Below, piece by piece: positions 32,820 through 42,723 of a stretch of DNA of 64,000 nt. Source of the stretch: Tenggerimyces flavus. GTDB taxonomy: Bacteria; Actinomycetota; Actinomycetes; Propionibacteriales; Actinopolymorphaceae. The position numbers were made by a program, and so were the translations under genes. The stretch is taken from NCBI RefSeq assembly GCF_016907715.1, contig NZ_JAFBCM010000001.1:2356001-2420000 (forward strand), written 5' to 3'. The notes beneath the pieces are model-generated. The model made no database searches. It saw only the letters and a list, made by a program, of their open reading frames with translations, and had not been told where the DNA came from. Each line of letters begins with the position of its first letter. The stretch's first letter is position 1.

Positions 32820-32891
32820 GCGTACCTTTCGTCGCTTCTCTGGAGCTCCTTACCCCTGTTGAGACCCGGAGAAGGGCGCGGACTCATCGCG

Positions 32892-33467
32892 TCAGGGCAG
32901 TCCGAGGTGGTCGATGTCGCGGTCCAGGCGCTTCGCGAGCCGTTCCAAGGCCCGGGCGGCCTGAACGCGGACCGAGGACTCGTCGTCCTCGAGCAGGGCG
33001 CGCAACGGGCCCGCGTGCTCGGACTCGCCAACCGTGCCGACCGCGCGGGCGGCCGCGGCGCGGACGCGCGGGATCTCGTCGGCGAGAACGGGGAGCAGCG
33101 CGGCGGCTGCCTCGCCGACCTCGCACTTCACGGCGACCTTGCCGGCCAGTTCGCGCACCCGCCACGCCTCGTCGGACAGGCCGGCGACCACGACCGGGAC
33201 GGCGGCCGGGTCCCAGGCGTAGAGGAACGTCCGCATCGCCCACACCCGAGCCCAGTACGGCGGACCCCAACGGCCGGCCATCACCTCCGAGCCCTGCCCG
33301 TTCGCGATCGCCGGCAACAGGTCCGGATCGTCAACCCAGGAACCGGAACGCAGCAACGCCACGCAGCGCAGGACGAGCTCGCGCTCGCCGAACTCGCGTA
33401 CGGCGGCGGCCACGAGGTCGGCCGGCGACAGGTGCTCGGGATCGCCCACCGTAGGATTTTCCATCAT
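32892..33467 (-). CDS. HEAT-repeat protein
   Basis: 191-residue all-helical protein with HEAT/ARM-type repeats. Recognisable units are DEAWRVRELAGKVAVKCEVG, DEIPRVRAAAARAVGTVGES and DESSVRVQAARALERLAKRL in the C-terminal half. These bind partners rather than catalyse. The first ATG (33467-33465) shares two bases with the ATG of the divergent metG gene, and a second ATG follows at 33464. The upstream GAGG may be the ribosome-binding site. The partner is unknown. Confidence 0.8.
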   Translation of the reverse strand: MMENPTVGDPEHLSPADLVAAAVREFGERELVLRCVALLRSGSWVDDPDLLPAIANGQGSEVMAGRWGPPYWARVWAMRTFLYAWDPAAVPVVVAGLSDEAWRVRELAGKVAVKCEVGEAAAALLPVLADEIPRVRAAAARAVGTVGESEHAGPLRALLEDDESSVRVQAARALERLAKRLDRDIDHLGLP

Positions 33468-35073
33468 GGTCGACACCTCGCGCTCCATGGACGCCAAGCA
33501 GAGCAAGGCGTTCTACGTCACCACACCCATTTACTACGTCAACGACGCCCCGCACATCGGGCACGCGTACACGACCGTCGCCGCGGACGTGCTCGCGCGA
33601 TGGCACCGGCAGCGGGGCGAGACCGTGTGGTTCCTCACGGGCACCGACGAGCACGGCCAGAAGGTCATGCGCAGCGCAGAGGCCAACGGCATGAGCCCGC
33701 GCGAGTGGTGTGACCGCCTCGTCGAGACCGCGTGGAAGCCCGTTCTGAACGTCATCGACGCGAGCAACGACGACTTCATCCGCACGACCGAGCCGCGGCA
33801 CACCGAGCGCGTGCGGGAGTTCTGGCAGCACCTGTACGACACCGATCAGGTGTACCAGGGCTCGTACGAGGGTCCGTACTGCGTCAGCTGCGAGGAGTTC
33901 AAGCTCCCGGGCGAGCTGCTCGACGGCGAGAACGGCGAGAAGCTCTGCCCGATCCACCATCGGCCCGTCGAGATGCTGTCGGAGCACAACTACTTCTTCA
34001 AGCTCTCGACGTTCGCGGACCGGCTGCTCGCCTACTACGAGGACAACCCCGACTTCGTCGCGCCGGAGAGCGCGCGCAACGAGGTCATCGCGTTCGTCAA
34101 GCAGGGTTTGCAGGATCTGTCGATCACGCGCTCGACGTTCGACTGGGGCATCCCGGTCCCGTGGGACGAGGACCACGTCCTCTACGTCTGGATCGACGCA
34201 CTGCTCAACTACGTCACCGCGGCGGGCTATCGCGCGGAGCCGTTGATGTTCGAGCGGACATGGCCAGCCGACGTGCAACTCGTTGGCAAGGACATCCTGC
34301 GCTTCCACGCGGTCATCTGGCCCGCGATGCTGATGGCGGCCGGCCTGCCGCTGCCGAAGAAGGTGTTCGCCCACGGCTGGCTGCTGGTCGGCGGCGAGAA
34401 GATGAGCAAGACCAAGCTCACCGGCATCGCCCCGAGCCAGATCATCGACACGTTCGGCTCGGACGCGTTCCGCTACTACTTCCTGCGCGCCATCCAGTTC
34501 GGCTCCGACGGCTCCTTCTCCTGGGAGCACCTGACCGCCGTCTACACCGCCGAGCTCGCGAACGGGCTCGGCAACCTCGCCTCGCGCGTGGCCGCCATGG
34601 TCGGTCGCTACTTCGACGGGAAGCTCCCCGAAGCCACCGACCATTCCCCGGCGGAGGAAGCGCTGGCCGAGGAGCTCCGCACCACCGCGGTCCAGGCCGA
34701 CGTCGCGGCCGTCGGGCTGAAGTTCCACGAGGCGCTCGCGGCGATCGAACGGTTCGTCGGCAGGGTCAACGTGTACGTGACCGAGCAGGAGCCGTGGAAG
34801 GTCGCGAAGGACGAGTCGCCCGAAGCTCGCGCACGGCTCGCCACGATCCTCTACACCGCCGCCGAGTCGCTCCGTGCGGTCGCCGTTCTGCACAACCCGG
34901 TGATGCCGAAGACGGCGGCCGCGTTGTGGGCGTCGCTCGGCGCGGAGGAGTCGCTCGGCAAGCTCGAGGAGCAGCTGATCGAAGACGTGAGCCGCTGGGG
35001 CCAGCTCCCCGCCGGCGCGACGGTCACCAAGGGCGACGTGCTGTTCCCGCGGATCGAGGAACCCAAGGAATGA
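33466..35073 (+). CDS. metG: Methionyl-tRNA synthetase
   Basis: Charges tRNA-Met. It has 535 residues, the short form without the C-terminal tRNA-binding domain, usual in actinobacteria. The class I motifs are HIGH (His30-His33) and KMSKT (312-316, Thr for Ser). The CVSCEEF and CPIHH cysteines form a zinc-knuckle-like insert. TAGGAT (33452-33457) lies 8 nt before ATG 33466, supporting a leaderless start; ATG 33487 is an alternative. The -10 box and start codon lie inside or on the divergent HEAT gene. The stop overlaps the tatD start (ATGA). Confidence 0.96.
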   Translation: MVDTSRSMDAKQSKAFYVTTPIYYVNDAPHIGHAYTTVAADVLARWHRQRGETVWFLTGTDEHGQKVMRSAEANGMSPREWCDRLVETAWKPVLNVIDASNDDFIRTTEPRHTERVREFWQHLYDTDQVYQGSYEGPYCVSCEEFKLPGELLDGENGEKLCPIHHRPVEMLSEHNYFFKLSTFADRLLAYYEDNPDFVAPESARNEVIAFVKQGLQDLSITRSTFDWGIPVPWDEDHVLYVWIDALLNYVTAAGYRAEPLMFERTWPADVQLVGKDILRFHAVIWPAMLMAAGLPLPKKVFAHGWLLVGGEKMSKTKLTGIAPSQIIDTFGSDAFRYYFLRAIQFGSDGSFSWEHLTAVYTAELANGLGNLASRVAAMVGRYFDGKLPEATDHSPAEEALAEELRTTAVQADVAAVGLKFHEALAAIERFVGRVNVYVTEQEPWKVAKDESPEARARLATILYTAAESLRAVAVLHNPVMPKTAAALWASLGAEESLGKLEEQLIEDVSRWGQLPAGATVTKGDVLFPRIEEPKE

Positions 35074-35906
35074 TGCCCGAGGCGCCGGCGCCCCTCGCGG
35101 CGCCGGTGATCGACTCGCACTGCCACCTCGACGTCGTTCGCTACGGCGCGGCCGACGCCGACGTCCTGCCGGTCGAGGACGCGCTGCGCAAGGCGTCCGA
35201 GGCGAACGTCACCCGCATTGTCCAGATCGGCTGCGACCTACCCGGCGCGCGCTGGGCGGTCGAGGCGGCCGAGACGTACGACCAGGTCGTCGCCGGCGTC
35301 GCCCTGCACCCGAACGAGATCCCCGGCCTGCTCGCCGCCGGCACCCTCGACGAGGCGCTGGCGGAGATCGGCCGGCTGGCCCAGACGAGCGTACGGGTCC
35401 GGGTGATCGGCGAGACCGGCCTGGACCACTTCCGTACGCCCGAGGACGGCTGGAAGGGCCAGGAGGACGCGTTCCGGGCTCACATCGAGCTCGCCAAGCG
35501 GCACGACAAGGCGCTGGTCATCCACGACCGGGACGCGCATGCCGACATCCTGCGCGTGCTCGACGACGAGGGCGCGCCCGATCGGGTCGTCATGCACTGC
35601 TTCTCCGGTGACGCGGCGTTCGCCCGCGAATGCCTCGCCCGCGGCTTCTTCCTGTCGTTCGCCGGCACGGTGACGTTCAAGAACGCCGACGACCTCCGTG
35701 CGGCCCTCCGGGAGACCCCACTGGACCGCCTGTTGGTCGAGACCGACGCCCCGTACCTGCCGCCTGTCCCGCATCGTGGGCAGACGAACGCGAGCTACCT
35801 GATCCCGTTGACGGTCCGCGCGATGGCAGCCGTCAAAGAGCTGCCCGAAGAGGCACTGTGCGCCGCGATCGAGGCGTCCTCGGTGTCCGTTCTGGGCGAA
35901 TGGTGA
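35070..35906 (+). CDS. tatD: TatD family metal-dependent hydrolase/DNase
   Basis: 278-residue TIM-barrel metal-dependent hydrolase. TatD enzymes are 3'-5' exonucleases or DNases with a possible role in DNA repair. Metal ligands are visible: the DSHCHLD motif near the N-terminus (residues 15-21), IGETGLDHF, VIHDRDAH, MHCFSGDAAF and VETDAPYLPP. It overlaps metG by 4 bp, the conserved metG-tatD-rpfB order. ATG 35070 and 35073 are both possible starts. Confidence 0.94.
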   Translation: MMPEAPAPLAAPVIDSHCHLDVVRYGAADADVLPVEDALRKASEANVTRIVQIGCDLPGARWAVEAAETYDQVVAGVALHPNEIPGLLAAGTLDEALAEIGRLAQTSVRVRVIGETGLDHFRTPEDGWKGQEDAFRAHIELAKRHDKALVIHDRDAHADILRVLDDEGAPDRVVMHCFSGDAAFARECLARGFFLSFAGTVTFKNADDLRAALRETPLDRLLVETDAPYLPPVPHRGQTNASYLIPLTVRAMAAVKELPEEALCAAIEASSVSVLGEW

Positions 35907-35969
35907 CCACCGCTGCGTGTGTCGATGATCACAGTGAGTGCCCAGAATGGCAGACTTCGGCACGCAGAG

Positions 35970-35998
35970 TTGATCGCGTTCGACAACCCCGTTATGGT
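35970..35998 (+). promoter_or_regulatory. Candidate rpfB promoter
   Basis: TTGATC (35970-35975) and TATGGT (35993-35998) are separated by 17 bp, a good sigma-70-type pair. Transcription would start near 36005 and give an ~100-nt leader before the rpfB GTG. Confidence 0.55.
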
Positions 35999-36051
35999 CC
36001 CGTGACGTTGGCCGGAGTCGGGGAAGTCTTCGGCAGCACTGCATCAGACGA

Positions 36052-36080
36052 GCGGCACCCGGTCACTTAGGTGCCGCTTT
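36052..36080 (+). terminator. Hairpin in the rpfB leader
   Basis: GCGGCACC (36052-36059) pairs perfectly with GGTGCCGC (36070-36077), followed by TTT. It could be the tatD terminator. However, it lies downstream of the candidate rpfB promoter, so it may act as an attenuator. No c-di-AMP riboswitch sequence, known before some rpf genes, is recognisable. Confidence 0.6.
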
Positions 36081-36107
36081 CCGGGGGTCTGGGTAGAGCT
36101 GTTCCCC

Positions 36108-37247
36108 GTGTCCGGGACGTTCAAGCATCGGAGAACCGTGCGCAAGTCGATTCTCATCGGCGCGGTCGCGACCGGGGTGGTTGGAGCCCTCGGCGTCGGC
36201 AGCGTCGCCTACACGGCCCTCGACAAGACGGTGACCCTGTCGGTCGATGGCCAGACCAGAACGATCCACACCTTCGGCAGCACCGTCGGTGACGTTCTGG
36301 CCGGTGAAAAAGTCCAGGTGGCCTCGCGCGACGTGGTCGCGCCTGGAACGGACGCCAAGCTGGTCGACGGCGCTCGGATCGCGGTGAAGTACGCCCGCCC
36401 GCTGACGCTCACCATCGACGGCAAGCAGTCCAAGCACTGGGTGACCGCGCTCAGCGTGAACGGTGCGTTCGAGGAGCTGGGCCTGCGTTACAGCGGCGCC
36501 GCCCTCAGCGCGAGCCGTTCCGCCGGCATCGAACGGGCCGGCCTCAGCCTCGACGTGAAGACGCTCAAGCGGCTCGACGTCGTTCACGACGGCAAGACCA
36601 CGTCGGTCGACGCGACCGCGCTCACGGTCGGCGAGGCGTTGAAGCAGGCGAACATCAAGCTCGACAGTGACGACCTCGTCTCGCCGAAGCTCACGACGCT
36701 GCTGGCCAACGGCACGAAGGTCACGATCAAGCGGGTCTCCACCGTCACCCGCACGCTCGACGTCGATCTCCCGTTCAAGAAGGTCAAGAAGGACGACGAC
36801 TCTCTGTTCGAGGACCAGACGAAGACCGAGCGCGCTGGCGAGACCGGGCTGAAGAAGCAGGTCGTCCGGATCACCTACATCGATGGCAAGAAGGTCAAGA
36901 CCGTCCTGGTGTCGGAATCGGTTGTCCGTAAGGCGATCGACAAGATCGTCCGCGTCGGCACCAAGGAGCGCCCGGAGGAGAACGGCGGCGGCGGGAACGT
37001 CGGCGGCGAAGTCGACAGCCTCAACTGGGCCGCGCTCGCCGACTGCGAGTCCGGCGGCAACCCGCGCGCGGTGAACCCGAACGGGCACTACGGGCTGTAC
37101 CAGTTCTCGCTGTCGACCTGGCGGTCGGTGGGCGGGTCTGGCAACCCGATCGACAACTCGGCCGGGGAGCAGACGTACCGCGCGAAGCTGCTGTACAAGA
37201 AGGCCGGCGCGGGGCAGTGGTCCTGCGGGCATCACCTGTTCGACTAG
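36108..37247 (+). CDS. rpfB: Resuscitation-promoting factor RpfB
   Basis: Secreted or membrane-anchored muralytic enzyme that promotes resuscitation and growth by cutting peptidoglycan. It has 379 residues. Order of parts: basic N-terminus and membrane helix (about 13-35), three DUF348 ubiquitin-like repeats (about 38-205), a G5 domain (about 205-290), a glycine-rich linker, and the C-terminal Rpf catalytic domain (about 303-379), with the catalytic Glu in [17 protein letters not shown] and [13 protein letters not shown]. The tatD-rpfB-rsmA-ispE order is conserved in actinobacteria. The leader carries a hairpin that may regulate it. Confidence 0.95.
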   Translation: MSGTFKHRRTVRKSILIGAVATGVVGALGVGSVAYTALDKTVTLSVDGQTRTIHTFGSTVGDVLAGEKVQVASRDVVAPGTDAKLVDGARIAVKYARPLTLTIDGKQSKHWVTALSVNGAFEELGLRYSGAALSASRSAGIERAGLSLDVKTLKRLDVVHDGKTTSVDATALTVGEALKQANIKLDSDDLVSPKLTTLLANGTKVTIKRVSTVTRTLDVDLPFKKVKKDDDSLFEDQTKTERAGETGLKKQVVRITYIDGKKVKTVLVSESVVRKAIDKIVRVGTKERPEENGGGGNVGGEVDSLNWAALADCESGGNPRAVNPNGHYGLYQFSLSTWRSVGGSGNPIDNSAGEQTYRAKLLYKKAGAGQWSCGHHLFD

Positions 37248-37270
37248 AGGTTGCCGGTAGCGTTCGGCAT

Positions 37271-38140
37271 GTGATCGACGACGCGTCCGCCGGATCGGCA
37301 GGCACCCGCCTGCTTGGTCCGGCGGACGTGCGTCAGCTGGCCGCGGCTCTCGACGTCCATCCCACCAAGCAGCGTGGGCAGAACTTCGTCATCGACGCCA
37401 ACACGATCCGGCGGATCGTACGGGCGGCGGCGATCGAGCCGGACGACGTCGTGCTCGAGATCGGTCCTGGGCTCGGCTCGCTCACGCTTGGTCTGCTCGA
37501 CGTCGCGGCTGTCACGGCGGTGGAGATCGAGTCGGCGTTCGCCCAAGCGCTGCCAGAGACCGTTGCCACGTACGCGCCCGATCGCGCCGACCGGCTGACC
37601 GTGGTCGAGGCGGACGCGATGCGCGTCGAGGAGCTGCCGGATCCGCAGCCGACGAGTCTGGTGGCCAATCTCCCCTACAACGTTTCCGTTCCGGTGTTGC
37701 TGCACATTCTGGAGCGGTTCCCCACTGTCGTGCGTGGGCTGGTCATGGTGCAGCTCGAGGTCGCCGACCGGCTGGTCGCCGCGCCGGGTTCGAAGGTGTA
37801 CGGCGTGCCGAGCGCGAAGCTGGCCTGGTACGCGACGTCGCACCGCGCGGGCCTGGTGGGGCGGACCGTGTTCTGGCCGCAACCTCGGGTTGACAGCGGG
37901 TTGGTGGCGTTCACGCGGCGTCCGGCACCCTTGGCGAAGGTCGAGCGCAAGGCCGTCTTTACGGTCATCGACGCGGCGTTTGCCCAACGGCGTAAGACGT
38001 TGCGGGCCGCGCTCTCCACGCTCGCCGGGTCCGGAGTGCGCGCCGAGGAAGTGCTGCGCGCCGCGGGCGTGGACCCGTCCGCGCGCGGCGAACAGTTGAA
38101 CGTCGAGGAGTTCGCCCGCATCGCTGAGGAGCTGGCTTGA
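37271..38140 (+). CDS. rsmA: 16S rRNA dimethyladenosine transferase
   Basis: KsgA/RsmA dimethylates A1518 and A1519 of 16S rRNA; its loss gives kasugamycin resistance. It has 289 residues from GTG 37271, which follows TAGCGT (37258-37263) by 7 nt; a frame from 37217 would overlap rpfB and is rejected. The family start [16 protein letters not shown] motif LEIGPGLGS (62-70) and catalytic NLPYN (133-137) are present. The stop overlaps the ispE TTG start. Confidence 0.96.
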   Translation: MIDDASAGSAGTRLLGPADVRQLAAALDVHPTKQRGQNFVIDANTIRRIVRAAAIEPDDVVLEIGPGLGSLTLGLLDVAAVTAVEIESAFAQALPETVATYAPDRADRLTVVEADAMRVEELPDPQPTSLVANLPYNVSVPVLLHILERFPTVVRGLVMVQLEVADRLVAAPGSKVYGVPSAKLAWYATSHRAGLVGRTVFWPQPRVDSGLVAFTRRPAPLAKVERKAVFTVIDAAFAQRRKTLRAALSTLAGSGVRAEEVLRAAGVDPSARGEQLNVEEFARIAEELA

Positions 38141-39042
38141 GCAGCGTGGTCGTACGTACGCCAGCGAAGATCAACCTGGCGTTGCTGGTCGGGCCGCGTC
38201 GCTCGGACGGCTACCACGAGCTGGCGAGCGTTTACCAGGCCGTGTCGTTGTACGACGAGGTGACCGCGACTTCCTTGCCTGCTGGGGAAATCTCGATCTC
38301 AGTGAGCGGACTCGGGGCCGAGCACGTTCCGGTGACGGAGGACAACCTCGCCGTCCGGGCCGCCTCGCTGCTGGCCGAGGAGTGTGCGATCGACGAGGGC
38401 GTCGCGTTGACGATCCGCAAGAGCATCCCGGTCGCGGGCGGGATGGCGGGCGGCAGCTCGGACGCGGCGGCCGCGCTCGTGGCCTGCGATGCCTTGTGGG
38501 GAACGGAGTTGGACCGTGAGGAGATGCTCGCGGTGGCGGCACGGCTGGGCAGCGATGTCCCGTTCTGCGTCGTCGGCGGTACGGCGGTCGGCTCGGGGCA
38601 CGGCGAGCTGGTGACGCCGGCGTTGGCACGCGGGACGTACGCCTGGGTGCTCGCGTTCGATCCCGAGGGGCTGTCGACGCCGGCGGTGTTCAGCGAGTTC
38701 GACCGCATGCTCGACGATCCGGAGCTGACCGCCTCACCAACGGTGCCGTCCGACCTGATGGCGGCCCTGCTCGCCGGCAACCCAGTGGCGCTGGGGCAGG
38801 CGTTGACGAACGACCTCCAGCCCGCGGCCCTGCGGCTCCGCCCGAGGCTGCGGCGCGTCCTGGACTTCGGCACCGAGCACGGCGCCCTCGGCTCCCTGGT
38901 GTCGGGCTCGGGCCCGACCTGCGTATTCCTCGCCCGCGACAACGACCACGCCGTCGACCTGGCCGTGACCCTCTCGAGCTCCGGCCTCGTGTCGTCGGTC
39001 AAGCCAGTCAGCGGCCCCGTCCCAGGAGCCCGCGTGATCTAA
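38137..39042 (+). CDS. ispE: 4-diphosphocytidyl-2-C-methyl-D-erythritol kinase
   Basis: GHMP kinase of the non-mevalonate isoprenoid pathway. It has 301 residues from TTG 38137, which overlaps the rsmA stop (TTGA). KINLAL with Lys11, GYHEL, and the phosphate loop [17 protein letters not shown] (about 98-114) are intact, and GSGPTCVFL closes the fold. The 3' end overlaps the Uma2 gene by 4 bp. In streptomycetes an ABC-F gene follows ispE directly; here the ABC-F gene is 14 kb away, so genes have been inserted or moved between them. Confidence 0.95.
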   Translation: MSSVVVRTPAKINLALLVGPRRSDGYHELASVYQAVSLYDEVTATSLPAGEISISVSGLGAEHVPVTEDNLAVRAASLLAEECAIDEGVALTIRKSIPVAGGMAGGSSDAAAALVACDALWGTELDREEMLAVAARLGSDVPFCVVGGTAVGSGHGELVTPALARGTYAWVLAFDPEGLSTPAVFSEFDRMLDDPELTASPTVPSDLMAALLAGNPVALGQALTNDLQPAALRLRPRLRRVLDFGTEHGALGSLVSGSGPTCVFLARDNDHAVDLAVTLSSSGLVSSVKPVSGPVPGARVI

Positions 39043-39575
39043 GCGAGCAAATCCCTCGGCCGCACCTTGACCTTGCCGGGTCCGAAGTCCAGCTCCGCCT
39101 CATCCTCCGGACCGAGGCAATGGCGCTCCACGTATCCGCCACCGACGAGTTCGAAGATGAGTATCTCGGGGACCTCGGGATCGATCACCCAGTAGCGCGG
39201 CAGACCGACTGCCGCGTACTTCGCGAACTTGCGCATGAGATCGGCGGCTCGGTCCGTCGAGAGTACCTCGACGGCGAGGTGCGGAATGCCCTTGAAGCGC
39301 TTCTGATCCTCGGTTTCGGGGAAGACCATCACGTCCGGACCGAACTCGTCATCGGCGGGCTTCCAGCCCCAGCTCATCGTGACATGTGCGCCCTCGGGCA
39401 TGGCATCGTCAAGCAGGCGGGCCAGTCTGAAGCACATTGCCTGATGAGCTCTGCTGGGAAGTGCGGCCATCACCAGTTCGCCGTCGATGTACTCGCCGCG
39501 GACCTCGGGGCCAAGGGCCTCGTACTCCTCCCAGGGCATAGGGAAATGCCCGGGGACCTCGACCATCGCTGCCAT
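39039..39575 (-). CDS. Uma2 family (DUF820) putative endonuclease
   Basis: 178-residue restriction-endonuclease-fold protein of the Uma2 family, abundant in actinobacteria and cyanobacteria. The PD-(D/E)xK-like pattern is visible as FGPDVMVFPE, then HLAVEVLSTDRA, then the helix DLMRKFAKYAAVGLPRYWVI. Several Uma2 proteins are associated with mobile DNA, but no function is proven. ATG 39575 is chosen, because TACCGT (39588-39583) is 7 nt upstream; the longer frame to 39620 is not needed. Confidence 0.87.
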   Translation of the reverse strand: MAAMVEVPGHFPMPWEEYEALGPEVRGEYIDGELVMAALPSRAHQAMCFRLARLLDDAMPEGAHVTMSWGWKPADDEFGPDVMVFPETEDQKRFKGIPHLAVEVLSTDRAADLMRKFAKYAAVGLPRYWVIDPEVPEILIFELVGGGYVERHCLGPEDEAELDFGPGKVKVRPRDLLA

Positions 39576-39671
39576 AGCATTCACGGTACCGCCTTCGTCG
39601 TCGAACGTGCGTACGATCACCGTATATGAATCAATGCGTTCGACGTGAATCAGGCGTCCGTGGATCGCCGC

Positions 39672-40790
<1,119 letters not shown>

Positions 40791-40878
40791 TCATGGTCCG
40801 CGACACGAAGCCACGACTGGCGGTTCATCGCATCCGCCATTATGTTCGAACCTGTCAAGGAAGCTCAAAGGGGTCGAG

Positions 40879-42723
40879 ATGGACACGTCTGTCCGCGCCG
40901 CCCGGCGCGTCGGTACGGTCCGTCGACACGACTGGCGACAGTACGCGGGTCGCCGACAGTCGACGGCTCCACCACCCCTGCTCACCGCGCGGTGGGTCCC
41001 GCCCGGTGAGAGCGTCCGCGTGCACGGTCACGACCTGCCCGACGGGATGATCTTCGTCGGCCGCGCCGACACCAAGGAGCCCTCGTGCATCGACCCGGAC
41101 CTCGCCGTCGGCGGGCCGGTCGACGACCGCAGGGACCTGGGCTTCTGGCCGTCGTACGAGACGATCACACCGGCCGAGCGCGCCGCCTACCTGCGCTGGC
41201 TCAGCGCTGGCCGCCGCACGCCTGACGTCTCGATCGGGTACGTCTTCCTGTTCTTCTACGGGCTCGAACGCCGCGTCGTCCAGGACCGCTACACCGACCA
41301 GGACGTCTGGGCCGAGGTCCCGCTGATCGAGAGCGAGGTGCGCGCGCTGCTGGAGGTGTACGGCGAGCAGCCGCCCTTCCGCCGGTACGCCACCGCGTTC
41401 CTCGACCTGCTGGAGCTCATCGCCGCGCCGAACCGCCCGAGCCCGGACGAGTTCGTCGTTCCCGAACGCGGCGAGCAACGCTGGCCGCCGCCGATGACGA
41501 TCCGGCGCGCGCTGAGCGCGCACGTGGTGCACGGCCGCCCGATCCCCGCGGCCTGGGCGCTGGCCTGGGCCTGGCATGGCGCCGACGTCGACTGGGCCGC
41601 GCCCACCGCCCGCTGGGGCGAGTTCGAGGAGCACTTCGCCTCGCACTACCAGGAGCAGTACGGCGAAGGCCGCGTGCTGCGGCCGACCAAGCGACAGCTG
41701 CGCGTGAAGTACGAGCCGGCGAGCGAGGTCCTCGAGTCGACCGCGTTCCACCGCCGGGAGCTGCCCGAGGCGTTCGGCCGCGAGTCACGCCGCGAGCTCA
41801 CCGAGTTCGTGCGGAGCACCATCGACGACTTCCAACCCTCGAGTCAGAGCACGACCTATGCGGCGGCCGTCGCGTTCGTGGAGCTAGCCATGGCACTGTC
41901 AGGCAAGGACGGGCTGGCCGACCTGGCCGCGGCCGCGTTGCGGCTGGACGAAGCCGAACGAGCCAAGCTCGACGCGCACATCCGTTCCCTGGCTGGCGAT
42001 CTCGGCAAGGTGGGCGTGGCCGGCGGGCTCGCGGAGCTGTCCGCGACGCTGCGCGCCACGGTGGGCGAGCTGCTCATCCAGGCCGCGGCGACCGGCCGGC
42101 TGGTGCTGCCGAGGCAGATCTCGGAGCTGCTCGCGAGCTACACCCGGCTCGGGCTCGACCCGGCGACCGTTCCCCGCCTGCTGCAGGGCTCGCTCACCGG
42201 GCGACAGCACCCGACCGCGTGGAAGGTACAGAAGCCCGCGCGCGACCCTGTCGTCGTACGGAAGCGGGACTGGGCCAAGGACGACTACCTGCTGCCGAAG
42301 CCGGAGCACGTCGTCGTCCCGCGACCGCCGAAGAAGAAGCCCGCATACAAGCCGCTGGACACCGCGCTGATCCAGGCCAAGCTTGCCGAGACCGCGACCG
42401 TCTCCGCGTTGCTGCACGACATCTTCACCGAGGAACCAGAGCCGGAGCAGCCTGCCCCGCAGGCAGCCGCGCCGCCGACTGAGCCGGTCGCCTCAGTGGC
42501 AGGGCTCGACGCCGCGCACTCGGCCCTGCTCCGCGCGCTCGCCGCCCGCCCCACCTGGTCCAGGGACGAGTTCGACGGCCTCGCCGGTCAGCACGGGCTG
42601 CTGCCGGCCGGAGCGCTCGACGTCCTCAACGAAGCCGCCCTCGAGACCGCCGACGACCTCGTCCTGCTCGGCGACGACGACCTCGAGCTCGACCCCGACG
42701 TTTTGCAGGAGCTGCTCTCGTGA
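40879..42723 (+). CDS. TerB-N/TerB-C domain protein of a BrxD/BrxHI-type module
   Basis: 614-residue cytoplasmic protein. The N-terminal ~190 residues match the TerB-N layout, with DLGFWPSYETITPAERAAYL and VSIGYVFLFFYGLERRV, and helical TerB-C-like segments follow (about 330-460). A proline/lysine linker (about 470-500, RPPKKKPAYKPL) leads to a C-terminal helical domain after DIFTEEPEPEQP. AAAGGGG precedes the ATG. The gene overlaps the BrxD-like ATPase by 4 bp. Genes with these domains are reported next to AAA ATPases and helicases in predicted stress or defence systems. The exact role is unknown; it may be the sensor or scaffold. Confidence 0.8.
   Translation: MDTSVRAARRVGTVRRHDWRQYAGRRQSTAPPPLLTARWVPPGESVRVHGHDLPDGMIFVGRADTKEPSCIDPDLAVGGPVDDRRDLGFWPSYETITPAERAAYLRWLSAGRRTPDVSIGYVFLFFYGLERRVVQDRYTDQDVWAEVPLIESEVRALLEVYGEQPPFRRYATAFLDLLELIAAPNRPSPDEFVVPERGEQRWPPPMTIRRALSAHVVHGRPIPAAWALAWAWHGADVDWAAPTARWGEFEEHFASHYQEQYGEGRVLRPTKRQLRVKYEPASEVLESTAFHRRELPEAFGRESRRELTEFVRSTIDDFQPSSQSTTYAAAVAFVELAMALSGKDGLADLAAAALRLDEAERAKLDAHIRSLAGDLGKVGVAGGLAELSATLRATVGELLIQAAATGRLVLPRQISELLASYTRLGLDPATVPRLLQGSLTGRQHPTAWKVQKPARDPVVVRKRDWAKDDYLLPKPEHVVVPRPPKKKPAYKPLDTALIQAKLAETATVSALLHDIFTEEPEPEQPAPQAAAPPTEPVASVAGLDAAHSALLRALAARPTWSRDEFDGLAGQHGLLPAGALDVLNEAALETADDLVLLGDDDLELDPDVLQELLS

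Noticed and set aside
36000-36107. c-di-AMP (ydaO) riboswitch before rpfB
   Set aside because: Known before some actinobacterial rpf genes, but the conserved sequence blocks are not present; only a simple hairpin is seen.
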